Shown here in pieces: positions 6,450-13,749 of a DNA stretch of 25,529 nt. Origin of the DNA: Hyphomicrobiales bacterium (GTDB lineage: Bacteria > Pseudomonadota > Alphaproteobacteria > Rhizobiales > Aestuariivirgaceae); NCBI GenBank assembly GCA_013002595.1, contig JABDJG010000178.1, forward strand, positions 1 through 25,529, in the 5' to 3' direction. The stretch's first letter is position 1. Each line of letters opens with the position of its first letter. The notes beneath the pieces are model-generated. The model did not search any database and was not told where the DNA came from. It saw nothing but the letters and a program-made list of their open reading frames with translations. The position numbers and the translations under genes were made by a program.

Positions 6450-9400
6450 AGACCCCTGGCGGCCCAGCGCTGTGCACGCGCGATTCGCTGTTCGAGCGCG
6501 TGACCTACGGCGGCCTTTCGATGCTCAGTTGCTGTGCTCGGCTCAAGCTTGAGCAGGTCGTTTGCCACTTTCCTGGCCTTTCCGGATGTGAAGTGCTGGG
6601 CCAGGCCGTTTCGTGCTTCAGGGTCTTCAATGGCCTCGCCAGCGGCAACGCACAATTCCTGCAGGACCTCCAGCCAGGCATGCATGTTGCGCATCGGCCG
6701 CTGCGGTTCGCCCGGATAGACAGCAACTTCAAGTGCGCGCCGGATCACCTGGGCAGCAAGAGGCGAGGCCCGCGCCACATCACGCAGTCTGTCGGCCCAG
6801 CGTTTTGCGACAATGATACCGCCCATCAACAGGCCGTGCATAGCGACGCCAAACATCTCACCATCAAGCCTTCCGTCTTCAATCACGGCTATGAGTGCAT
6901 CAACCGTTGCCTGGGCGGTGCCCTTATCCAGGGCGTTGAAGCCGCGCGCCAGCATTAACCGGCCCATCGGTCCGACCGGCACATCCGGGTCAAGGATCAT
7001 GATCAGGCCGTCAGCGATGGGTTCGGTTGCCGGCTCGAAGCCGACGACACCATCGAGCATGCAGCCGGCCTTAGCCGAAAGTGCAAAGATCGGCTCGGGA
7101 TGCTGCGGCCAGATGGCGGTGGTCCAGGATCCGACAAGATGGGTCATCTCATTGTAAAGATATGTGTCGAGCAGGCGGAGCTGCCGCGGATCCGACAGCC
7201 CGACCGTCGGCAAGCAGGTTTTGGCTCGAGGCGGTGTCTTTGGACGCTCAACTTCGCGTTCCCAGAACCAGCTCTCCTTGCCAAAATCGATGCCAGGCTC
7301 TCCGGGAGCACCACTGCCGATGGTAAGCTTGCAGCGATCATCGCCATGGCGGGTCTTGCCCCAATCTATCGAATAGCAAAGTGCCGGGGCCAGATGCTCG
7401 CCATGGCGCGACTCACCGGTAACCGGGATGGTGTCTTCATTGTCGCCAAATGGATCGCGGGACCGCGCGGCAGCAACCCAAATCGACGGTGTCTCGCCAA
7501 TCGGCTCATCGCCACCCAAAGCGTAACGCAATGCGGATGCCCATTCACCGGAGAGGCCGGCAGCTGACTTCAGCGCTTGCGGGCGACCATCCGGGACCAG
7601 CCGCAACAGGGCCAGACACTGATCCGCCAGCCCGAGGGTTTCCTTGCTGGCATTGCGAGTGCGCTCGACCAGCATTCCCGAGTCGATCCAGCACCCATTG
7701 TGTGTCGGTGCACTGAACTGGGTACACAAGCGCCGCTTTAGGATTGCCGATGCCATTGCATCGGTCCGCAGCAACATGACCGATCGCGGATCTTCATCGT
7801 CAGCGAACACCGGATCGCTGGTCTCACCCAGCATGGCGCAAAGCACAATCTGCAGCGCACCGCGCGGTGTGTACCAGTCCAAACCCTGATAGCTCTGCGG
7901 GTTGAACCGCTTGAGCGCGCGCGCCAGCGGACCAAGCAGTTCCTTCTCGTTGGCGGGACGGTCGGCAGCAAACAGGACGGCCCCTGCGAGAACCCGCTCC
8001 ACGCGATCCAACTCACTTGGATGCTCAATTGCAACGAGGGCCTCATCGATCAACTCTTCGAATGTACCCACCGGCGCAATGGCGCCCGCAGGATCAAGCC
8101 TCGGCACGTCCATCCCATTGAACGGCGCGGCAGCGATGCGGCCGTGCAACTGCTTGATCTCATCCAAAGCAAAATTGACGCCGGCCAGGTCGCGCAATCG
8201 GTCCGGCAGTGCCTGCGCGCGCGTAACAAGCTCATCCAGATCCTGAACGGGGACCTGTTCGACAGCTGTCGCATGGTCTGTGCCGGTTAGCAGCACCTGC
8301 GCCCTGTCGCGAAGAACCGGCGACATCACGTCAAGGCGCATTGCAATCGCCATTTGCGCATCGTCGCAAACTGCATCGGCGTGGTTCTCCATAAAGGCAA
8401 GACTGGCCTCCTGCACATCGGTCTTTGGATGCTCAAGACCGGCGGCTGCAACTGTCAGTGCGGCCTGCAATTGATCACGGTCCGAGCTGACAACTCCAGC
8501 CAAAAGCTGCAATCCGTCCTTTGCGGTCTTGGCAGAACCAGCGTAGAGCGCCGGCTCAATATTCGCCAAAAGCAGTTTTTCATCGAGCAATCGTGCCTTT
8601 TGGATCTTCTTTAGCGCCGCAAGCGCCATTGACACCGTTGGGCCGATCGGACTGGCCAAAAGTCCAAGGTATCTGTCCGCTCGAGCAGCCCGCTCCTCGT
8701 GCGTCGGCTTCAACTGTTCGTGAAAACGGGAGAACCAGCCGGCGCGGAACTGCTTGAACCCGCGGTTCAGCGCATCCAGACTGGCATCGAGCAGTCGCTG
8801 GCGATCGAGCAGGCCTTCGTTACTCAACGTTTCGAGCGTATCGCTCCATCTGCCGCGCACCTTGGGCGAAAGGTATTTCTCAAAATTGGCAAGGCTGACC
8901 TCGCCGCCACCTTCGACCTCGAACTGCCGCCAGATCGCGTGTTCGATCTTGTTCAGTACTGGCCTGACCTGGTCGACCGGCGGGATATCCTTCCGGCCTG
9001 CCGATCCCCAGCGTTCAAGCGACATGTAAGCGACCCCGATGGCATAGTTGTCATGTTCGGGCGGGTCGATTACACCGCGATCTACAAGGTCGACAAGATC
9101 GCCAACCAAACCACCGATGCCAAAAGCCGAGCTTCTTTGCTCCAATGCCTGTTCGACCCACTCGCTAAACCAGGGCACGTTGCGATCCAGCAAGATCGCG
9201 ATGGCGCGCTCATCCACCCCCCACCAGCTATGGTCCTTGATCTCAGACAGGGTGGCGGTCGCGAACAGGCCGAGCCAAACATTGCGCTCATCCAGTGGCG
9301 ATTCGTATCGCGCTGCTTCCCGGCGCCATCTGAGGAATTGCGGGGCAAGGGTACGGCGTTCGTTTTCAGGCATACCCTTGAAAAATCCAACCAGATCCGG

Positions 9401-9499
9401 CTCGGTAACGGTGCGTTTTTTCCCGAACCATCCTCGACGATCCGGCTCGGCCGTGATCATGTCTTCGAGTTGTTCGAGTTGCACGGCAGTTTCACTCAC
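6446..9499 (-). CDS. Large helical-repeat protein, DUF6493-like, partner of SWIM protein
   Basis: The product is a soluble protein of about 1017 residues with no signal peptide or membrane segment. Residues about 275-405 look like HEAT-type helical pairs (ALAALKKIQKARLLDEKLLL..., LQAALTVAAAGLEHPKTDVQEA). The C-terminal third contains a WPQHPEPIFALSAKAG motif and further helices. Size, repeats and position directly after a SWIM gene fit DUF6493, from memory and not searched; no enzymatic motif was found. Two starts are possible: ATG at 9517 without a good ribosome binding site, or GTG at 9499 with AAGGAG at 6 nt. The second is preferred and overlaps the SWIM stop by 8 nt, implying translational coupling. 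Its stop codon overlaps that of the M24 gene on the other strand. Confidence 0.8.
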   Translation of the reverse strand: MSETAVQLEQLEDMITAEPDRRGWFGKKRTVTEPDLVGFFKGMPENERRTLAPQFLRWRREAARYESPLDERNVWLGLFATATLSEIKDHSWWGVDERAIAILLDRNVPWFSEWVEQALEQRSSAFGIGGLVGDLVDLVDRGVIDPPEHDNYAIGVAYMSLERWGSAGRKDIPPVDQVRPVLNKIEHAIWRQFEVEGGGEVSLANFEKYLSPKVRGRWSDTLETLSNEGLLDRQRLLDASLDALNRGFKQFRAGWFSRFHEQLKPTHEERAARADRYLGLLASPIGPTVSMALAALKKIQKARLLDEKLLLANIEPALYAGSAKTAKDGLQLLAGVVSSDRDQLQAALTVAAAGLEHPKTDVQEASLAFMENHADAVCDDAQMAIAMRLDVMSPVLRDRAQVLLTGTDHATAVEQVPVQDLDELVTRAQALPDRLRDLAGVNFALDEIKQLHGRIAAAPFNGMDVPRLDPAGAIAPVGTFEELIDEALVAIEHPSELDRVERVLAGAVLFAADRPANEKELLGPLARALKRFNPQSYQGLDWYTPRGALQIVLCAMLGETSDPVFADDEDPRSVMLLRTDAMASAILKRRLCTQFSAPTHNGCWIDSGMLVERTRNASKETLGLADQCLALLRLVPDGRPQALKSAAGLSGEWASALRYALGGDEPIGETPSIWVAAARSRDPFGDNEDTIPVTGESRHGEHLAPALCYSIDWGKTRHGDDRCKLTIGSGAPGEPGIDFGKESWFWEREVERPKTPPRAKTCLPTVGLSDPRQLRLLDTYLYNEMTHLVGSWTTAIWPQHPEPIFALSAKAGCMLDGVVGFEPATEPIADGLIMILDPDVPVGPMGRLMLARGFNALDKGTAQATVDALIAVIEDGRLDGEMFGVAMHGLLMGGIIVAKRWADRLRDVARASPLAAQVIRRALEVAVYPGEPQRPMRNMHAWLEVLQELCVAAGEAIEDPEARNGLAQHFTSGKARKVANDLLKLEPSTATEHRKAAVGHALEQRIARAQRWAARGL

Positions 9500-10865
9500 G
9501 CCTTGCTCCTTCTTCATCGGCTGCCTGCATCACCGCAAGGACATGCTTACAGGGTCCCGATTCGCCCAGCGTGCGGGCATACCAGGTACAGGTGCAGCGG
9601 AAGTCGTCCTCCCGGCACAGCACGCGGTGATCGACACCATCGCTCTCGACGATTGCCTCAAAGGCACCGTTCGCCGTTTTCAGCTGCTTCACCGCGCCCG
9701 AAGCGTGGAGTTGCCGCGCTGATTTGAGGCGCGGGTGGAGACCTTCGATCCTGCTCAAGTCGAAAGGCAGTTCACGATGAAAGAAGCTGCCCTCGCGCGG
9801 GTCCATGCCGACAAGGCCCTGTGCGGCAAGCAGGGCAAGTGCCGCCGAGACCTGTTTGCGCGGCAAATCGAGATCGCGAGCCAATTCAACCGGCTTGAGA
9901 CCCGATTGCCACTTGAGCGTTGCCTTGACGCGGGCGAGCGCTACATCCGCATCGGACGATCCAAGGGCCTTCAGGAGCTGACCTTCGCCGGAGAACCCCC
10001 GCGATGCCAGCGCGCTGAGAATCAGCATGAACCGGGCGAAGCCAAAGTCGAGCTCAAAACCACTGACGCCGGTATCGCTGCCGTAGACATTGAGGGCCCC
10101 GGCATGCCGCGCCAGAGGCTTCAGGGCTGCCAGGCGGCCGAGTGCGGCTGACGCAATGGCCTCGCCAGTCGCGCGCTGGCTCTGTCTGAGCCCCGCACCG
10201 GCGGGCACGAGCCAGACGCGCTCCTTGGATTTGACCTGGTTGGTGAGGCCCGCAAGGAATTGCCGTGCTGCAGGGCCGGTTAGCCTCGCGCGGTGCTCAA
10301 GGCCCGCCGCGAGGGCCTGGACTTCGGCAAAACCCTTCAACCAGCGCACCGGGAGTTTGACCTTGTGCTCGACGGCGCTACCGACGTCGCTGCTGATCGC
10401 GACGCTTTCAGGCGTTACCCGCAAGTCCAGAGAATTGCCGCTTCGGACCTTGCTGAGAGCTGCCCGCATTGGCGGGTTGAAGTCAACATTGGTCGTGCCC
10501 TTGCCGAATTCATCGGCCCGGAGCATGTCAGGCAACATGTCAGCGCGGGCATAGACGCCGCAGCACTGCGAGAAGGATTCGAAACGTAAACGGGTATCGG
10601 CGGCAGTAACAACCGGGTCAGCAGCCCGGATCATGGCGGCGACCATGCCGGGCGGGTAGTAATACCTTTGCAGGGCTACTTCCGAAGTTGCCAACAAAAG
10701 CCCGGCAGCAACATCCGGCCGGTCAAGCGAACCCGAAAAATACAGGCTTTCAGAAACCGGCATGCTGGACGCTGCCAGGGCGAGCTGCGACCTTGCGCCA
10801 TCGTTCTGCAATCTGGAGGCGAAGGGATACTTGTAAACTTGTTCCAAGGGTTCTGCGGCAGCCAC
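9492..10865 (-). CDS. SWIM zinc-finger protein
   Basis: The 457-residue protein ends with a SWIM zinc finger: C424-T-C426, then C439-K-H441, matching CxCx(n)CxH. SWIM fingers bind nucleic acid or protein partners. Residues about 311-366 look like a winged helix (LKPVELARDLDLPRKQVSAA, then LLAAQGLVGM and a wing), so the protein probably has two binding modules. The N-terminal 300 residues are not recognised. The start is GTG at 10865 with GGAG at 8 nt. It is the upstream gene of a two-gene unit with the DUF6493-like gene. SWIM proteins in MoxR-VWA gene clusters (such as E. coli yehQ) are a known parallel, but no AAA+ or VWA gene is present here. Confidence 0.88.
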   Translation of the reverse strand: MAAAEPLEQVYKYPFASRLQNDGARSQLALAASSMPVSESLYFSGSLDRPDVAAGLLLATSEVALQRYYYPPGMVAAMIRAADPVVTAADTRLRFESFSQCCGVYARADMLPDMLRADEFGKGTTNVDFNPPMRAALSKVRSGNSLDLRVTPESVAISSDVGSAVEHKVKLPVRWLKGFAEVQALAAGLEHRARLTGPAARQFLAGLTNQVKSKERVWLVPAGAGLRQSQRATGEAIASAALGRLAALKPLARHAGALNVYGSDTGVSGFELDFGFARFMLILSALASRGFSGEGQLLKALGSSDADVALARVKATLKWQSGLKPVELARDLDLPRKQVSAALALLAAQGLVGMDPREGSFFHRELPFDLSRIEGLHPRLKSARQLHASGAVKQLKTANGAFEAIVESDGVDHRVLCREDDFRCTCTWYARTLGESGPCKHVLAVMQAADEEGARRE

Positions 10866-10960
10866 GACACTATCTCCAGAGAAGACTCATGCACCTTATG
10901 GCCTTTAGATTAACTGATAATTGCCGTACCGGGATGCTGTTTAGCGAAACCGGCCCAACC

Positions 10961-11641
10961 TCACGCCATCGGCGCTTTTGGCGGGCAGGCGAGGTGATCG
11001 CGTTTGATCCAGACACGGGCGCCATCCGGTCCGGCCTTGGCGCTCGACGTGCTGCCGTTTGGCAAACGCAACCAGGAATGTGTGCTGAAGTCTTCGCCGG
11101 CTTCGGTGAAGCCGCCCTCCAACACCAGCACTTCCATGCCACCAGGCGCATCCAGTTGAACCTCTACTTCAGGATGCCAACGCTCAAGAGCCACATCCTC
11201 GCGGCCATCCTTGAACAGGGACATGATCTCTACGCCGGCGCGGTCAGGATCGGGGCTGAATGCCTGGGTGCTTGTGTCCACCCTGAGCTGGTTGCGGTCG
11301 GCCATGTCGAATTGCCAGAGCTTGACGAAGATCATGCAGCCCGGCGCAGAGGCAGGCGTATGGCTCGTCTCGGGCGGGTTGCGCACATAGGTGCCGGGCG
11401 GAAAGTCACCGTGCTCGTCCTGGAAGATACCGTCCAGCACCAGAAACTCTTCACCGCCGGTGTGGACGTGGGGTGAAAATGCGCTGCCGGGCGCATAGCG
11501 GACGATCGAGGTGGCCCGGGCCACCTCATCGCCCAGCCGGTCGAGCATGCGGCGGTCGACGCCAGGCATAGGTGATGCGTTCCATGGGATCTGTGCTGCA
11601 TGAACAACAGCGCGCTTTGAGAAATCGGCGTTCAGTTCCAT
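10961..11641 (-). CDS. ChrR-like cupin protein
   Basis: The 226-residue protein contains an N-terminal cupin with a plausible metal site: H58-V-H60 and E64 in the first motif (SPHVHTGGEEF) and H94 in the second (NPPETSHTP). A second, degenerate cupin half without clear ligands covers residues about 125-220 (MEVLVLEGGF). The style resembles the ChrR/anti-sigma cupin family, but there is no anti-sigma zinc domain and no sigma factor gene nearby, so it is probably an enzyme or sensor and not an anti-sigma factor. It is the third gene of the DUF4142-cupredoxin-cupin unit, 15 nt after the cupredoxin stop. Confidence 0.85.
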   Translation of the reverse strand: MELNADFSKRAVVHAAQIPWNASPMPGVDRRMLDRLGDEVARATSIVRYAPGSAFSPHVHTGGEEFLVLDGIFQDEHGDFPPGTYVRNPPETSHTPASAPGCMIFVKLWQFDMADRNQLRVDTSTQAFSPDPDRAGVEIMSLFKDGREDVALERWHPEVEVQLDAPGGMEVLVLEGGFTEAGEDFSTHSWLRLPNGSTSSAKAGPDGARVWIKRDHLACPPKAPMA

Positions 11642-11656
11642 CGGTGTTGCTTCCGG

Positions 11657-12010
11657 TTATTTGTCATCAACGACCAGCCTACCTTTCATTGCCGGATGAA
11701 ACCGGCAGAAGTAGGCCTGAGGGGTATCGCGATCAACAACTATACTCCTTTGCTGATCCTTGTCGATTTGTCCGGTGTCCCAGCTCTCATCGTCGGCCGT
11801 TGCCGTATGAGGCGCGATGTCCCGGTTGATCCAATGCACAGTATCACCGACCTGCACATTCAAGCTGGCGGGCTTGAATTTGAACCCGCTAATCTCGACC
11901 ACGTGTTTGCGGGGTTCAGCTGGCGCACCGGCGCCAACGGAAAGACCCGTGGCAGCTGATGCTGCCACGAGACCTGCCACGACTGAACGCCGTGTTGGGG
12001 TACGGGTCAT
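11657..12010 (-). CDS. Exported type 1 copper cupredoxin (plastocyanin/azurin-like)
   Basis: The 117-residue protein has a twin-arginine-like signal (TRRSVVAGLVAASAATG), suggesting export in a folded state. The mature part is a single cupredoxin domain with all type 1 copper ligands: H68 (APHTAT), C102, H105 and M108 (YFCRFHPAMKG). It should carry electrons in the periplasm; partners are not known. Its ATG overlaps the stop of the DUF4142 gene by ATGA, so translation is probably coupled. The Tat assignment is tentative because the motif after RR is not the full consensus. Confidence 0.92.
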   Translation of the reverse strand: MTRTPTRRSVVAGLVAASAATGLSVGAGAPAEPRKHVVEISGFKFKPASLNVQVGDTVHWINRDIAPHTATADDESWDTGQIDKDQQRSIVVDRDTPQAYFCRFHPAMKGRLVVDDK

Positions 12011-12537
12011 TTCAGTTTCTTGACCATCATGACGGCATGCTGCTCGTGCACTTTGAAAATTTTCAGACCCGCCTCGAACAGCGCCTTGACTTGCGCGTTG
12101 TCGATGTTGGGAATGAAGGTATTTTCGACCAAGTCGTTGACCGCCTTGTGGTACGCCAGTTCATTGGCGGCATACCGCTTGTCGAAGGCAGCACCGCGCA
12201 GCTTGCTCATTTCATCGACGAGACCGTCTGCATTGGCCTGCAATTGCTTGGACAGAAAGTTGTCCTGCGGCCGTGCCTTGAGCTTTTTCAGCAAGGCGAG
12301 CGCCTGTTCGTTGACGGCCTGATGGTCGCGGATCATGGTGTTGGCGAATTCGCGGACAGCTTCATTCTTGGAAATGGCCAAAGCCAGATGGGCATACCGG
12401 ATGTCGATGTTGTCGGCGACATATGCGACATGTGCGATTTCAAGATCGTTGAGTTCGGCTGGCGATTGAGCGTTGGCCGCACCGTGGCCCATGGCAAGCA
12501 CGGCAATAAGCACGATCAGTTTGCGTTTGAAGTTCAT
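12007..12537 (-). CDS. DUF4142 periplasmic protein
   Basis: The 176-residue protein has a clear Sec signal peptide (MNFKRKLIVLIAVLAMG, cleavage after ANA at residue 23). The mature part is all-helical and carries the DUF4142 pattern: an EIAHVAYVADNIDIRYAHLA helix, NTMIRDHQAVNEQALAL and a C-terminal HEQHAVMM segment. DUF4142 proteins resemble ferritin-like four-helix bundles; no function is established that I can name. It is the first gene of a three-gene operon, with AAGGA upstream of the ATG at 12537, and is divergent from the AraC-type regulator 173 nt away. Confidence 0.9.
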   Translation of the reverse strand: MNFKRKLIVLIAVLAMGHGAANAQSPAELNDLEIAHVAYVADNIDIRYAHLALAISKNEAVREFANTMIRDHQAVNEQALALLKKLKARPQDNFLSKQLQANADGLVDEMSKLRGAAFDKRYAANELAYHKAVNDLVENTFIPNIDNAQVKALFEAGLKIFKVHEQHAVMMVKKLK

Positions 12538-12636
12538 AATACAGTTCCTTGTTCATCATCATTTCGACTGAATGCGCGATGACCGGTCAGCACACGTCGA
12601 TTACAGATAAACAAATTTTACGCTCTTTAAATGCTG

Positions 12637-12642
12637 TATAAT
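12637..12642 (+). promoter_or_regulatory. Possible -10 element in the DUF4142/araC-type divergent region
   Basis: A consensus TATAAT lies 68 nt upstream of the AraC-type start in a stretch (12600-12660) much richer in A+T than its surroundings. No good -35 hexamer lies 16-18 nt before it, which would fit an activator-dependent promoter. The minus strand of the same segment is also A+T rich and could serve the DUF4142 operon. Confidence 0.3.
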
Positions 12643-12710
12643 CCATAATTTTTGATCATTCGTCCAAAAGCGATTGTTAGTTTTCCTTTGACCGTTTAGA
12701 CAGGGGAGCC

Positions 12711-13673
12711 ATGGACCTGTTGAGCGACATACTTTCGCACCTCAAGCTGACCGGCACGCTGTACTTCAGGACATCCTTCACTTCGCCCTGGAGTATCAAG
12801 GTGCCACCGTTCGAGAATGTTGCACGGTTTCACTTTTCCCACCGGGGCCGCTGCTTTGTCCGGGTGGCCGGCAATGCCGACCCGGTCTTGCTTGAGCAGG
12901 GCGACCTGATCATCATAACCGCCGGCGCTGGACATACGCTTTATTGCGATCCCAAGACCGAGGACATGGCAGTGAAGCTCGACGAAGTCGTGCAGCAATC
13001 TGGATTTACCGGCACCGGCACGCTGGTTTATGGCGATTACGGCACGAACCACGAGACACAGCTGGTGTGCGGCCACTTCAACTTCGACCAGGATGCGCAC
13101 CATCCACTGATCAATGCCCTGCCGCCGCACATCCACATCAAGAACTATGGCGAGACAGCCGGCAGCTGGATGGAAGCAACACTCAAAGTGATTGGAGCTG
13201 AGGCGTGCCGTGATGACATGGGCAGTGACTTGATTGGGCTGAAGATGTCGGAAATCATCTTTGCCCAGGCCCTGCGGAGTTACCTGAATTCTGATGGCGC
13301 GGACACACCGGTCCTTGCAGGGTTCTGCGACCCGCCGATCGCCCGGGTGCTGCAGGCAGTCCATCAGGATCCCGGTTTTGCCTGGAACCTTGAGGAGCTG
13401 ACCGGCATTGCCGGTATGTCGCGCACCTCGTTCGTGAACAGATTTTCAGAGCGGATGTCGACAACACCGCTCAACTACATCACGCGATGGCGAATGCAGG
13501 TTGCACGGCAACTGCTGGCTGAAACCGCTGCGCCGATGATCGATGTTGCCGAAAGGGCCGGATACAATTCAGAGGCAGCGTTTGGCAGGGTTTTCAAGAA
13601 ACATTTCGACATCGCACCAGCTGCCTACCGGCGCCAGAAAAATGGTGTGCGAACAATTGATGCTGGTCTGTAG
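12711..13673 (+). CDS. AraC family transcriptional regulator with N-terminal cupin
   Basis: The 320-residue protein has an N-terminal cupin-type sensing domain (residues about 5-190, of the cupin_6 kind, with FHFSHRGRCFVRV and LEQGDLIIITAG). The C-terminal AraC double helix-turn-helix (about 208-308) shows WNLEELTGIAGMSRTSFVNR in the first unit and IDVAERAGYNSEAAFGRVFKK plus P-A-A-Y-R in the second. The start ATG follows AGGGGAG at short spacing. It is divergent from the DUF4142-cupredoxin-cupin operon, which is its most likely target, an inference from position. The effector is unknown. Confidence 0.92.
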   Translation: MDLLSDILSHLKLTGTLYFRTSFTSPWSIKVPPFENVARFHFSHRGRCFVRVAGNADPVLLEQGDLIIITAGAGHTLYCDPKTEDMAVKLDEVVQQSGFTGTGTLVYGDYGTNHETQLVCGHFNFDQDAHHPLINALPPHIHIKNYGETAGSWMEATLKVIGAEACRDDMGSDLIGLKMSEIIFAQALRSYLNSDGADTPVLAGFCDPPIARVLQAVHQDPGFAWNLEELTGIAGMSRTSFVNRFSERMSTTPLNYITRWRMQVARQLLAETAAPMIDVAERAGYNSEAAFGRVFKKHFDIAPAAYRRQKNGVRTIDAGL

Positions 13674-13749
13674 CACGGTGCTCAAATAGACTGCCGCACG
13701 GGGGATCTTCCGATACGCTCGTAACGCCAGCGCCAGGGGGCTGTTGACA

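Noticed and set aside
8699..9727. 342-codon plus-strand open frame antisense to the DUF6493-like and SWIM genes
   Set aside because: Long antisense frames are common in GC-rich DNA; the sequence is arginine/proline rich with no family motif, while the minus strand gives coherent proteins with overlap coupling.
10688..11476. 262-codon plus-strand open frame across the SWIM and cupin genes
   Set aside because: It crosses the gap between two well-supported minus-strand genes and shows no domain.
10961..11641. Annotation of the cupin as anti-sigma factor ChrR
   Set aside because: There is no N-terminal zinc-binding anti-sigma domain and no sigma factor gene next to it; only the cupin resembles ChrR.
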